A stretch of 64,000 bases of DNA, taken from positions 53,049,561 through 53,113,560 of the forward strand of contig NC_088775.1 in assembly GCF_954871325.1 (NCBI RefSeq). Direction: 5' to 3'. The translations under genes were made by a program, and so were the position numbers. The notes below the pieces were generated by a model. The model saw only the letters and a program-made list of their open reading frames with translations. It made no database searches and was not told the origin of the DNA. This document shows positions 31,730-43,395 of this stretch, one piece after another. The DNA comes from Gordionus sp. m RMFG-2023. Its lineage: Eukaryota; Nematomorpha; Gordioida; Chordodea; Parachordodidae. Within the stretch, counting starts at the first letter, position 1, and every line of letters begins with the position of its first letter.

Positions 31730-32789
31730 ATGGTGTTGGAGAGAGGAGGCGACAGGGCAATTACAACTTTTCAGTCTAATGCAAATCAATATATACGGTG
31801 GGACAAGGAGAAGTGTCAAACTGTATTCTAATACAAAAAAAAATTCCAGAAGAACGTAAGAAAAATATGTAAATAAAAGTGAAAAAGAAAAATTATTTTG
31901 ATAAGATTATGTTTATGTAGAATATAAAATCTAAAATTAAAAACAAAGAATTATAAAGGTAGCATTCATAGTAGATAAGATATAAAGAAGTTTGTGTTTA
32001 GTTATTTAAAGGTGATAATTAGGAATTTTATATTTAGAAGTTACTGGTAAACTAAAAACCATTTGAATTTTAAAACTTATAGAGACTGATATTTTAGATT
32101 TTAGAATTATTATTAATTGATCACTAGAAATAACTATGACAAAGAAAAAGTAACATAAATTGCTAAGGTTAATATAAAACTAATAGTTTGTGAAGGTTAA
32201 TATTAAACTAATAGTTTGCTAAGATATAATAATTTAAAAATTCGGCGAATAAGATTAGAATTTAAATTTATTGTTAGGAAATAGTTGATGTTGTAATTAA
32301 ATTCTTATTGAAGATTTACGTTTAACTTTTATTTTAAGGGCTGCGAGAGATAAAACAGCCTCAAGGATTTGATATGTGAATGTAGTATAATATTAGGTTG
32401 TAGATTAACCAAAAATCTTCATAAAGAAAAACGGCTTTCGTCATTAGAAAATTTATGCCGCAATCGAGCTCAATTAGAGATCGGATTTTTATTTTTTGAA
32501 TCAAATAAGATTTTAAGGCAATTAGGCAACGTTATTCTAATAATAGTAAAAAGATAGAGAAATACTAGGAATACTAAAAAGAAATGATAAGATATTTTAA
32601 ATTGTTTTAATCGGTTTTAGATAGAAGAATAAATCGTGCAGAATGAAGAAATAATTTTTTTAATAATTGTATGGATATGAAATACTTCGAAAAAAAAAGT
32701 AGGAATTCAGGATGTTTTTAAAAGAAAAATTTTAGTGTAATATACTGATATATAATTGTGAAATAAAAAGTATGTCTTTTTTAAACAAG
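31730..32789 (+). other. Interior of element G, left part; no recognised gene
   Basis: AT-rich leader-like sequence. A 62-codon frame at 32,369-32,557 (Arg/Leu/Glu-rich) could be a relic of gag, but no motif supports it. Confidence 0.35.
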
Positions 32790-33073
32790 TTGTGCTAGAA
32801 TTAGAGAATCATAATTTTGTGTTTTAAAATTGATGATAGACATAATTGTGAGAATCATAATTTATAAAGGAACAAATTGATGATAGACACATTTATGAGA
32901 ATCATAATTTCTGATGGAATGAAATTGATGAGACATAATTATGAGAATCATATTTTCAGATAGAATGAAATTGATGATAGACATAATTATGAGAATCATA
33001 TTTTCAGATAGAATGAAATTGATGAGACATAATTATGAGAATCATATTTTCAGATAGAATAAAATTGATGATA
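32790..33073 (+). repeat. ~55-bp tandem repeat, about five copies
   Basis: Unit contains GAATGAAATTGATGATAG, ACATAATTATGAGAATCAT and ATTTTCAGATA. The last copies are almost identical, the first more changed. The array stops at the GATAT duplication of element B. Confidence 0.8.
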
Positions 33074-33078
33074 GATAT

Positions 33079-33390
33079 TGTCAAGGGAGCAGACTATTAA
33101 GCCTAGCACTAGAGGAAGGTAATGGCGTAATATACGAATAATAAGGAATGGAATAAATAAATATTAAAAAAAGAAAGTTGATTGACTTGTGATAAATAAA
33201 ATAATAAATAAAAGGGATGATTTTGTAAAAAAACAAATATATAAGCGCGAAAAGAAAAACAAACGAGTACGATATATATTTTATTGATTTTTATTAAAGA
33301 AAAAATAAAGAAATATTGAAGGAAAAATAAAGAAATATAGAAAAGTAAAAAATATAAATAGTGTTGTTTGATATTTTAAAAATAAAGAAA
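33079..33390 (+). repeat. 5' LTR of element B
   Basis: The limit is taken from the point where similarity to the 3' copy stops and the target duplication begins there. A primer-binding-site-like TGGTGACCCCGACA lies about 40 bp further on at 33,435, an unusual distance. Confidence 0.7.
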
Positions 33391-33459
33391 TATAGAAGAA
33401 AAAATATAAATAGGGTTAATTGATAAATTAACAGTGGTGACCCCGACACATTACGGGAA

Positions 33460-33770
33460 AAGGTTTATTTTAAAATTAGGAAACATAGTAAAAGGTTTAA
33501 AAAAGAAGGAAACCTGAAATTATAAGAATAAGGAAACATAGTAAAAAGTTAACAAAGAAGGAAACCTGAAATTATAAGAATAAGGAAACATAGTAAAAGG
33601 TTTAAAAAAGAAGGAAACCTGAAATTATAAGAATAAGGAAACATAGTAAAAGTTTTAAAAAAGGAGGAAAACCGGAAATTATAAGAATAAGGAAAAAAGA
33701 AGGAAAACCTGAATTTATAATAATAAGGAAACATAATAAAAGGTTTTAAAAAAAAAGAAGGAAAACCGGA
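33460..33770 (+). repeat. ~56-bp tandem repeat in the leader of element B, about five to six copies
   Basis: The unit contains ATAAGGAAACATAGTAAAAG and GAAGGAAACCTGAAATTATA. It lies between the primer-binding-site-like motif and the first coding part. Confidence 0.85.
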
Positions 33771-33916
33771 TTAATAAATTTTTGTACGGCATACAAGATA
33801 TATGTATAGTTGCATCTTTAGTTTGTTTACAATTCTCATAGTATTTTATTTATTAACGTTGCAAATTGTTAAACTCTTTATATTAAAAGTATTAGTTAAC
33901 TTTTTGTAGAAAGAAA

Positions 33917-34660
33917 ATGAAAACTTTTAAATTTATAAAAGGTTGGGAATTACAATATAATATTGTGGGAGCACTAGTCATATTAGTGATTTGGATGTGT
34001 AATTTGATTTGGGGTAGAAGAGTCAAAAAGAGTCGTAGTGTGAGAATAAAGGGCCAGACATTAACAATAGAGGGGCATAATGGAGAGGAGGATGTTATGG
34101 GAAAGGTAACATGGTTGCCGGTTCAAGAATTAATTAATGGATGGACAGAGAGTGAGATAGATAAATTAATAAGTAAGCCTGATGGGAGAGATGCATATAA
34201 TGATAACAGATTGTGACCTTATAGGGGACCAAGGGAGAATTCTCAGGGACGGAGAGGGGAAATAAGACACAGTTTTGATTCGAGAGTGAGGGGAAGAATG
34301 AATTGTTATAATTGTGGAAGACAAGGACATATCATCAGAGATTGTAGGGAGGCAAAGTGTTTCGAATGTGGTAGATTTGGTCATATAGCCCTTTATTGTC
34401 CAGGAAAACAAGAGAAATTAAGATGCGCGGGTTGCGGAAGATTTGGCCACAATAAGGAAGAATGTATACGGGAAATTATAATACTCGAGGAGGTTTTCCC
34501 CAGAGAGTAATGGGACCAAATACTTCAACTGTGCGAACCATTGAGGATGCCAGAGTTGGGGGAAGAGGAGTATTTCCGGAGGGAAGTGAAGATCAAACCG
34601 TGGAATGTTTTCGATGTCGAGAATGGGGACATGTGGCAAGGGATTGTGCTAATTTGTGAC
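33917..34660 (+). other. Gag-position region of element B: membrane segment plus four CCHC knuckles
   Basis: The first ~100 codons hold a hydrophobic stretch (IVGALVILVIWMCNLIWG) near the N-terminus followed by a basic/polar part. After it come four CCHC zinc knuckles, CYNCGRQGH, CFECGRFGH, CAGCGRFGH and CFRCREWGH, at about 34.3-34.65 kb. No stretch resembling a gypsy capsid domain is seen between the start and the knuckles. The same layout occurs in element C at 60,860-61,267. Knuckles of this type bind nucleic acid in Gag proteins. The position, composition and parallel in C support a real feature of the lineage. Confidence 0.65.
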
Positions 34661-37600
34661 TATATGATGGTAAAAAAATAATACACGGGGCCAAGAGAGT
34701 GGGTTATGGGAAACAAACAAAATATATTCACGAGGACAAAGAAATATAATTGGGAATGAAAGGATGATACAAGACGAGGTAATACATGATCCTTGTCCTA
34801 GGGTAATAATAGACTTCAATGGGAATAGGGTACCTATGCTATTTGACACGGGAGCAGCTATTTCAGTAATGGGTTATGCGAGATATAGGATTTGGCCCGA
34901 TGGAATGATAGCAAATGAAGGCTTGAGAATACGGCAATTCGATGGGTCGCAAATAGCAGTAATAGGAAGAGTGGAAATAGAGGCAATGACAGAAGGAGGG
35001 ATAGAGGTTTTAGACTTATGGATTATTAATAGGAGAGTAGAAGCGGTATTGGGGTGGGATTGGATCACCCGGATTGGTCCATGGTATAGTTTTGGGGGGG
35101 TATTTGCATGGTGGGGAGTATTCGTTCCGATGGTGAGTGATGATACAGATGGGAAGAGGACATATGAGGACGTGGAAGTATTGCCCGGAATTGAAAACAT
35201 GTTCAATTGGGAGCGGGAGGGAGTTGAGGAAATGAGAGGAGAAATTAGGGGTGGAGGTCTGGGAGTAAGGTTTAGGAATGAGCAGGAGAGATAATCATAG
35301 TGGAGAGGTAAGTGGAGAGTGGGGAAGGGAAATGGAAAGGAATAATTTTATAAGAGGGATTGGAGTGAATATGTTTAAGGGGGAAATAAGGGCGCATAAT
35401 CCTAAGGGGAAAATAGGGAATAATTATAAGGGGGAAATAGGGAATAATTACAAGGGGGAAATAGGGGCGTATAATTCCAAGGGGAATAATTTTAAGGGAG
35501 AAATAGAGGCATATTATTCCAAGAGGGAAGTAGTGGCGAGTAATAGTGAAAAGGAGATGGGGGCAGAAATTTGTACCAAGGAAGGGGAAAAAAATAATTG
35601 TAAGGGGTGGGGGGGGGGAAGGAATTACGAGGGAGAATTAGCGGTGGGGAGTTATGGGTATGCGAGTAAAGAAAAGGACAGACACTGGGAGGGGAAGATC
35701 CAGGAGACAACCGATAATGAAGCGAAGAGCGGGAAAGGGAAGTTGCAGGATAATAATAAAAATATAATAAAAAAAGAAATGACAAAGGAGCATCCGAGCA
35801 AAAAAACGGCATGTTGGAACCGGGAAGGAGAATTGAAAGTAATCAGGATGCAGGAGGGAGTAAGAAAATTGGTGGATGATTATCAAGAAATTTTTGACGA
35901 AGAGTTGGGCTGTTTAAAAGATTACGAAGTAGATATCAAATTAAAAGAGGGATGTGCACCAAAGTTTTGTGCTTTGAGGCGAGTACCGTTTGAATGGAGG
36001 AAGGATGTCGAAATGGAATTGGATAAATGGGTACAGAAAGGCATCATATGTGCTGTGGAATATAGTGAATGGGCAACGCCGTTAGTGCCTGTGAAAAAGC
36101 TAATGGTCAACTACGCCTGTGCGCTGATTTTCGAGTGACTCTATATCCCTGGGTCGTAGAAGTTAAATATCCCTTACCGAGAATTGAAGAAATTTTAGCG
36201 AATTTGAAGGGAAGTATATATTTTTCAAAAGTTGATTTTTCCAACGCGTACTTGCAATTGCGGGTAAAATCAGAAGTAAGAAAGTTGTTAACCATTAATA
36301 CTCCCAAGGGGTTATTTGCGTTTTGTAGATTACCTTTTGGATTAAGTGTATCCGCTCCAATATTTCAGAGGACTATGGCTGCGGTTTTTCAAGGGATGGA
36401 AGACGTATTCTATTATATGGATGACATATTGGTAATGGGGCGAACTCCAGAACAACATTAGCAAAGATTGAATGGGGTGTTCCGAAGAATTAAAGAAAAG
36501 GGTTTGCGGGCTAGTGCCAAAAAAAGCGTGTTAGGAGTGACGGAAGTCGTATATTTGGGACATAAAATAACGGGAAAAGAGGTTAGGCCGTTGGATAGGA
36601 GGAACAAGAGAATGCATTTGCAGAATTGAAAGCTAGAATTGGAAGGGAGCCCATTCTTATGTGCTTTAACAACGAGTTGGAGGTGGTGTTGGCGGTAGGA
36701 GTAGGTAGCGCGTTACTGGATTATATAGATGGGATGGAAAAACCGGTTTTGTTTTTTACACCTGTTCAAAAAGGATAATAAAGAACTGATGCTGTCGCCC
36801 CGGTTACAGAGATGGCTCTTACTTGTGGGAAGTTTTGATGTACAATTGAAATATCGACGAGGAAAGGAAAACTGTTTACCAGATATTCTTTCTAGGTTTG
36901 GAGCTGGAGAAGAAGGATATGAAATGGCTTAAGAGGATATAGAGGAGGGAAAGGAGCAAGGACTAATTAGAGCAATGGTCAAAATAGCCAAGGGAGGACC
37001 GATAACGTGGGAAGAACTTAAAAGGGCAACTCTAAAGGATCGTGAATTGACTCGAATTAAGGCGTGTATAAAGAGGCGAAAACCTTGGAGCGACGGAGAT
37101 AAAGTTTTTAAATACATCGAAAAGGAATTAGCTATAGTGGATGACTGTGTGGTACGGGGAAGTCGGGGTATAGTACCGTTTAAATTGAGAGATTCTGTTT
37201 TGGCAATGATTCATGCAGGGCATCAGGGAGTTGAGAAAATGAAACAATGGGGCCGAGAATATTGGTGGCCAGGAATGAACAAAGAGATTGAGGACATAAG
37301 CCGAAGCTGTGAAATGTGTAACCTGTGGGCGAGTATGCCTCATAGAAACAAGAAAAGTGTATGACCCAAGACTACACAGCCGTGGGAACGTATCCACATC
37401 GACTTCTTCAAATATATTTAATTATGGTAGATGCATACTCCAAATGGCTAGAGTACGAGGCAGTAAGGGGGTTAACTATGCAAATTGTAATAAGGACCTT
37501 AAAGAATTTATGGGTTCGTTTTGGGGTAGCGAGGACGATCGTGTCCGACGGCGGTCCCGCTTTTGTGAGTAGACAATTTGAAAAATTTTGCACGGAAACC

Positions 37601-38269
37601 GGGGTAAAACATGTTTTAGCACCTCCTTATCATCCAAGCTCAAACGGACAAGCGGAAAGAATGGTGGCTCTGGTTAAAAGTTGGTTAAGAAAATCGAAAT
37701 ATGGCGGGGGGGGGAACTATGAATCACCGTAGCCTATTATAATAATAGTCGAAAAGGGGAGGAGTTGTCACCGGCGGAAAAATTTTTGGGCCGTAGAACT
37801 CGCATTCAATTAGATTTGCTAAAACAAGAGGTATCTCCAGAGATGGATTCGGGGGATAACGCGTGTAAATTCGGGGTCGGGCAAATGGTTTGGGCTAGAA
37901 TTTTTGGGGGTATCCGAAAATGGGAATCCGGTGTGGTCATAGAGAACGTGGGGCACAAATTGAATAGGATAAAGTTCCCAGACGGGAGAGAAGGAATAAG
38001 ACATGGGGATCAGTTAAAGACAGGAATGGACCCCGGAAGACTTAGGTCAAATCAAAAGACTTAGGTCCAGTCAGGAGGGAAAGGGGCAGTCAGCATGTGT
38101 GAAGATAGAAAGTCGTATATAGAAGGAAAATAATAATAATTGAGAGAATAAGTGAGAATATAGAATGGGAGACGTAACAATTTTTGGAGGAATAAAAGAG
38201 CCTATAGGAATCAGGTGGGAAGGAGGGAGATATTAATAGAATTGGCTAAGAAAACAAATGTAAATTCTT

Positions 38270-38440
38270 TCTAATAGTCAAATCTTATCAATAGTCAAAT
38301 CTTATCAAGAGTCAAATCTTATCAATAGTCAAATCTTATCAAATGTAAATTCTTTCTAAAAATTGAATCTTCTCGAATGTAAATTCTTTATAATAGCCAA
38401 ATTTTATCAAATGTAAATTTTTTTGTTGATAGTCAAAATT
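38270..38440 (+). repeat. ~18-bp tandem repeat after pol of element B
   Basis: Repeats of AATAGTCAAATCTTATC, five in a row with little change, then looser copies with TGTAAATTCTTTCTA. Confidence 0.8.
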
Positions 38441-38586
38441 TTGTCAAAGGGAACAAATATAATTTATATAGTCCCAATTTTTTTGTCGAAAAGAACAAGT
38501 GTAATTTTATTTTGTGTGATAATTAAAATGTCAAAAGAGTTGGAACGATATGTTGTGTGGGATCATATTATTGGAAAGGAAAATTG

Positions 38587-39659
38587 CAGAGTTGTTAAAG
38601 CATCTAGATATATCTGTATCTGTATCTGTATCTGTATCTAGATAGATTTTTTAGAAAGGTATCTGTATCTAGATATTTTTTTAGAGGTATCTGTATCTGT
38701 TTTAGATACTTTTTAAGATACATTTTATATACCCCTTTTTTTATTATAAATAAAAATATTTGACTGTAAAATTTATTTTATTTCATCTGTTTACCACTCT
38801 TAGATGCCTTACTTAAAGGGATTGAGGATAGGTAAATTAATATAATAAATTTAATATTTAATAATTCTAGGTTTATTGTGACCTTATTTGAAGATGATAA
38901 TATTATAGGAACCATGCTCCACCCTTTTTTTAAACTTGATTGGACATGGTTGCAAATGGAAGAAAATCTTAATAAAAAAACAATTGATACAAAGATAAGC
39001 TGGTGAATTATCAAAGTCATCAACTGACTGCAAGCAAATAACCTGCCAAAAAAAAACAAATAATTTAATTTCCTACAGCAGATATAATTTCTAATAATGA
39101 TTTAAATTTTGATAATCAACAAATTTTAAATAATTTTTTCAAAAATGAATGTAGAGATTTTAGCATTTTTAAAGAATACCCTGATATAAAATTATTATTT
39201 ATTAAATATAACACTACAATTCCTTCAAGCGCTCCTGTGGAAAGACTATATAGTGTTGCTAAAAATGTCTTTACAGGTAAACGAGAAAGCCTAAATGATC
39301 AAAATTTTGAAAATATTTTATTACTGAAATCTATTAATTATTTATAATTATTTAATCATATATTTTCATATATTATTTTAAAATCATTATTTTAGTTATA
39401 TTCTGATAAATGTTATATCGCGTCAATAAATTTTTAAGCTCATTTCATGAATTTTCACAATATAATATTAATTTAGTTTTACGCAAACCTATAAGAGCAT
39501 AATAAAAAATGTATCGGTATACAGATACATTTAAAAATTGTATCTGTATCTTGATAACTTTTTAGACGCTGTATCTGTATCTGTATCTAGATAACTTTTG
39601 AGACTATGTATCTGTATCTGTATCTATATCAATTTAAAAAGTATCTTTTAACAACTCTG
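38587..39659 (+). mobile_element. hAT deletion derivative (CAGAGTTGTTAAA ends, GTATCTGTATC words), perfect TSD
   Basis: GAAAATTG flanks it exactly (38,579-38,586 and 39,660-39,667). Ends: CAGAGTTGTTAAAGCATCT and AAGTATCTTTTAACAACTCTG. Both subterminal regions (38,605-38,715 and 39,510-39,640) are arrays of GTATCTGTATCTAGATA words. The interior keeps only the C-terminal part of a transposase. It inserted between pol and the extra ORF of element B. The perfect duplication makes it younger than B. Confidence 0.93.
38790..39347 (+). pseudogene. hAT transposase, C-terminal part
   Basis: The first part reads LLDALLKGIEDR, then in another frame FIVTLFEDDNIIGTMLHPFF followed by KLDWTW, the ..HPKFKL.W region of hAT transposases. 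An acceptor-like TTTCCTACAG at about 39,073 precedes a clean open frame of about 90 codons ending at the TAA 39,345-39,347, with IPSSAPVERLYSVAKNVFTG and KRESLNDQNFENILLLK, the dimerisation domain. The N-terminal zinc finger and most of the catalytic core are absent, so this copy cannot make an active enzyme. The last exon is well preserved, which fits a recent internal deletion of a once complete element. Confidence 0.75.
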
Positions 39660-39962
39660 GAAAATTGGATATGTTAGAGACGGGAAAGGGGCCGTGTCCC
39701 AAATTATTTGATGAAAAGATAATTAATTACTCGGCGTGCAAAGCCTAGGCTTAGGAATCAGTAGGCCAAAAAAGGAAAAAAAAGAGGAACAGAGAAAAAT
39801 TATTTATTTTTGTGAAGAAATTTTTTTTGTTAAAAGTTATAATTTTTTTTGTAAGTTAAATAAAATTGGTGATTACCTTGAATTATTAAAGAGGAATTCG
39901 TTACTAAGTACGTATTTTGTAAGGATTATATAGTATAGAATATATTTAGGTGGATAATCAAA

Positions 39963-40676
39963 ATGGATCAGAATAATGCTCCGGGTTTGCGTAGAAGTTG
40001 GATTTGTGGGAATTATGAAGTGCTACTCATGGTGCGGCCCCATAGGATCGGGGGCAGGGGTCGGGGAAGCGGACGGGGAACGATGAGGCGTAATATGGAG
40101 GATGGAAGACGGTGTTATCGCTGCCAGGAACGCGGGCATATTCAATATAGATGTCCATGGAATCGGGAGAGCAGGGCAGATGGTAATCGGTCGGAGCAAG
40201 CTCGAGCAAGAATGGCAGAGGTTCCAGCGAGGCAGATAGCGGCGATTGTGGGAGCTCGGACGGAGCAAGTAAGGAGAGTTGAATCGAGGCCGGTCGCAGA
40301 AATTACGAGAGCGAGCAGAGATGAAGAAGAGGGAGGCGGTGAATCAAGGCCGGTCGCAGAAATTATGGGAACTAGGAGAGAGGAAGAAGAGGAGCAGAGT
40401 GAACATCGTCCAACAGCTAGCGTGGAATGGCCCATCGTTGATTTAACAGTTGAAGGCACAAACGAGAGGACGGAGGGAAACGGTATAACGAGACGAGAGG
40501 ATATCACGGCAGCCGAGCGTATAAAAACTAGTCAAGGAGTGGGAACAGAAGAATGGAGGGATCTAGTGGCCGTGTTGGACGATGTTGAGGAGCTTGGAGG
40601 CTGGTTGGATGTAATGGTAGAGGATTCGGAATGGGGCAACCTCTGGGAGGAGGGGACGGATGATCATCTTTGCTGA
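39963..40676 (+). CDS. Extra ORF of element B: CCHC-knuckle, RG-rich, acidic-tail protein
   Basis: 237 codons, uninterrupted, ending a few bases before the polypurine tract and 3' LTR, where env sits in some gypsy-like elements. The product is soluble in appearance: an N-terminal GGRGRGSGRG segment, one CCHC knuckle (CYRCQERGHIQYRC, residues about 53-66), a middle part with two direct repeats of the form SRPVAEI followed by charged Arg/Glu runs, and an acidic C-terminus (DLVAVLDDVEELGGWLD). There is no signal peptide or membrane span, so it is not an envelope protein. Its GC content is clearly higher than the surrounding sequence. The role is unknown; RNA binding is suggested by the knuckle and RG segment. 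It could be a captured host gene or a displaced nucleocapsid-like gene. Confidence 0.65.
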   Translation: MDQNNAPGLRRSWICGNYEVLLMVRPHRIGGRGRGSGRGTMRRNMEDGRRCYRCQERGHIQYRCPWNRESRADGNRSEQARARMAEVPARQIAAIVGARTEQVRRVESRPVAEITRASRDEEEGGGESRPVAEIMGTRREEEEEQSEHRPTASVEWPIVDLTVEGTNERTEGNGITRREDITAAERIKTSQGVGTEEWRDLVAVLDDVEELGGWLDVMVEDSEWGNLWEEGTDDHLC

Positions 40677-40684
40677 AGGGGGCG

Positions 40685-41042
40685 TGTCAAGGGAGCAGGC
40701 TATTAAGAGCCTAGCACTAGAGGAAGGTAATGACGTAATATACGAATAATAAGGAATGGAATAAATAAATATTAAAAAAAAAGAAAGTTGATTGACTTGT
40801 GATAAATAAAATAATAAATAAAAGGGATGATTTTGTAAAAAAATAAATATATAAGCGCGAAAAGAAAAACAAACGAGTATTATATTTTTTTTTTATGTAC
40901 GATATATATTTTATTGATTTTTATTGAAGAAAAAATAAAGAAATATTGAAGGAAAAATAAAGAAATATTGAAGGAAAAATAAAGAAATATAGAAAAGTAA
41001 AAAATATAAATAGTGTTGTTTGATATTTTAAAAATAAAGAAA
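40685..41042 (+). repeat. 3' LTR of element B
   Basis: Preceded by the purine-rich GAAGGGGGCG. Matches the 5' LTR closely, with an extra T-rich ~20-bp stretch and one extra copy of a GAAATATTGAAGGAAAAATAA unit. Confidence 0.8.
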
Positions 41043-41047
41043 GATAT

Positions 41048-42071
41048 TCAAGAGAATTTTAGATATAGATACAACGGTAGATAGACATGTTGACGTGGAT
41101 ATTACCTACAAATGGCTCAAGGAAGATATGGATTTGGGCTACATTGAGGGTAGAGGGGTGTTAGAATTTGACATGGATGTATTATAATTTTAAAATTTAA
41201 TTAGAGAAAAAAGTGAGCAAATATTTCGAAGTTAAGAAATATAATAGATTTGGCAAGGAAGAATTAGATTAGAGGCGATAACCTTAAGATGAAGTGGACA
41301 TATGATATATTCGGTGTAGTTCAAATTTCAGAATAAATGGGTAAGAAAAAGGGATAAATTATTTCAGAAGTTATAAAGGGTTAAATAGATTATTTTAGGT
41401 CGAAGTAGATTAGATGCGATCTGAAACAGTGAGACCAAGATCAAGTGAGAATAAAGACAAAGTCGATATCTAGGAACTGTCGTAAGATCTATACGGTTAC
41501 AAGAATTAGATGCCTAGAACTTCAAAGACAAGCGACTAGATAGAACAAAGGGTCAAGACGTTCGAGCTGCAATCGTTAATCGCTGACCAATATAGCCAAG
41601 TGTTAACTGAAACTCTAGTCTAAGATACGAAAGTCGACGATATAGAGACAAGAATTCGTAATAGTAATTCAGACAAATTATCGTCAATCATTTTCCGAGA
41701 AAAAGCGTTGATCAATTGGATAATTTACCAAGGTTAAAACGAAATATAATTAAAAAGAGCTAGAAGAATGTATCGGGAATCATTATAACAGAAGTGAATC
41801 GAGTTCGTCAATTGCCTATAGAGATCAAGAGATAATCGTTTACAAGGGGTTGACAAGAAACAGAAGGATTCAAGAATTTCAGATTGTAATCGGATACAAA
41901 CAGTCCTTAGAAGTAAAGAATATTAGACAATAGACCGCCGTCGTTAGAAACTAGAAGACATTAAAGATTAAGATGAATAGATTTGGTGGAGATACAAGAT
42001 CTGTAAAGTCGAAATCGAAAGAAGTTGGTCATTCGCTGATTGGTGGGTCTAACCTAAGTGGAAGGGTTTTT
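41048..42071 (+). other. Interior of element G, right part; no recognised gene
   Basis: A short frame at about 41,046-41,187 reads RILDIDTTVDRHVDVDITYK; it may be a relic of a G protein but matches nothing I know. The rest is purine-rich noncoding sequence. Confidence 0.35.
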
Positions 42072-42493
42072 TGCGTTACAAAAAAATGCATTATGCAAAT
42101 CGTAAACAAAAATAATGTTTTATTAAAATATCCCCGTCTATGTAAATGAGAAAAAAACCGTGATATTTGTAGATTTTTTCATACTTTAGTGGGATGTAGA
42201 ACTTTTTATTCTTCGCTAGGAGACTATGTAAATGTTGATTAAAGAAAAAGGATATATAATGGAGAAATTATGATGCGAAAAAGGATTATTTTTTTAACAA
42301 AAATTTACTTTTTAATTTTTTACTTTTATTTTTCTTATATTAATTTTAATTTTCTTTTATTTTGATTATGTTTTTCACTTTGTATTTAATTATATTTATT
42401 ATTATTTAATAAAGGATTCAACTATAATTTTAGTATATATTTCTTTTTATATTTAGGTTTGATTTCCAGTGACAAAATCTCCCAATTGTGACA
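42072..42493 (+). repeat. Right LTR of element G
   Basis: 422 bp; see left LTR. Ends CCCAATTGTGACA. Confidence 0.7.
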
Positions 42494-43254
42494 GATTTCA
42501 CTTTAAATATTTATCTCGATTGTATTCTCCATGCTTTCAAAATGCAAGGATTTATTTTTCCATCAATTTATTTTATAGAGAATACTATTATTTTAGCTCG
42601 ACACTTCTTTTCTTCTTGAAGAGTTGGCTCAAGTTGTCTAAATTTATAACTACCGTATCACTTTCTGAATCGTTGGGTTCTATTCAGTTCAATAATTAAG
42701 ATATTAATTCTTCATGTTTTTTGTATATTTTTGCCACCTATGTGTTGGTAGTTTTGGAAAAGAAATTTAACCCATACACCAAGTTGATATATTTTATATT
42801 CGAATATCAGAGCAACTAGCCTCCTCAGATCTTATTAATACTATTATCCTTAATTTAACATTTATTTCAATTTTCATCATTTATTTTATATTTTTGTCAT
42901 AAAGTTAAATATTATCCATTAATTATTATATTTTATCTGGTCCGCTGCAAATTATGTAGAGCGTTTTAGGTATTGTTACTAAAAGGTCATTATTTAATTA
43001 AATTTTTAATTATCTTTTATATATTTAATATATGTGTTATATTAAGACTTAAAAGGAATTAGTAATAAATCAGAAATAACAAACGAACTTTAAACTGAAA
43101 TTGAATTCATTTTAATGATTATATTTAGTGAACAATAGATGCTTTTATAGCCAAAAATCATGGACTAATTTTTAACACAAATAATAAATAAACAGTCAAT
43201 TCAAATGATAATATGCATTTACAATTCTAACCTAATAGAAATTAAATACGAGAA

Positions 43255-43395
43255 TATATATATTTTTTGTATGTTAAATTAATATTCAAATAAATATATA
43301 TATATTTTTTATACGTTAAAATAATATTCAAATAAATATATATATATTTTTTATACGTTAAAATAATATTCAAATAATATATATTTTTATATATA
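43255..43395. repeat. ~50-bp tandem repeat, three copies
   Basis: Unit with ATATATATATTTTTTATACG and TTAAAATAATATTCAAATAA; the last two copies are almost identical. Confidence 0.85.

Larger units (their letters stand above)
33079..41042 (+). mobile_element. Ty3/gypsy-type element (B), broken, with extra ORF after pol
   Basis: LTRs are 33,079-33,390 and 40,685-41,042 (TGTCAAGGGAGCAG start; nearly identical apart from two ~20-bp length differences), flanked by GATAT on both sides (33,074-33,078 and 41,043-41,047). Parts in order on the plus strand: leader with tandem repeats; a short membrane-segment protein and four CCHC knuckles (about 33.9-34.65 kb); retropepsin region (34.8-35.1); Lys/Glu/Gly-rich linker (35.3-35.8); reverse transcriptase (35.9-36.6); RNase H (36.6-36.9); integrase with HHCC and core (37.0-37.75) and its C-terminal domain (37.8-38.06); a tandem repeat; a nested hAT (38,587-39,659); an extra CCHC ORF (39,963-40,676); polypurine tract; 3' LTR. 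The copy is broken, with roughly six to ten breaks in its coding parts, and looks fairly young from its LTRs. Confidence 0.88.
31327..42493 (+). mobile_element. Non-autonomous LTR element (G) that encloses gypsy element B
   Basis: Two direct repeats, 31,327-31,729 and 42,072-42,493, both begin TGCGTTACAAAAAAATGC and end CCAATTGTGACA (TG...CA). They are almost identical except for one ~27-bp and one ~15-bp length difference. A TGGTGTTGGAG word one base after the left copy may be the primer binding site, and AAGTGGAAGGG lies just before the right copy. The remaining interior (31,730-33,078 and 41,043-42,071, about 2.4 kb) has no recognisable gag or pol. Matching flanking duplications were not seen, so it could also be two solo copies, but the fit of orientation and ends favours one element. 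Confidence 0.65.

Noticed and set aside
32790-33770. CRISPR-like spacing of ~55-bp units
   Set aside because: No unique spacers: whole units repeat, and they lie beside and inside LTR elements of a eukaryote.
35492-35886. Minus-strand Pro/Ser/Phe-rich frames
   Set aside because: Antisense shadows of the purine-rich linker of element B.
39963-40676. Envelope gene in element B
   Set aside because: The ORF after pol has no signal peptide, membrane span or furin-like site; it has a zinc knuckle and acidic tail.
42469-42699. Plus-strand 76-codon frame
   Set aside because: It starts in the right LTR of element G and continues into unrelated sequence; no motif.
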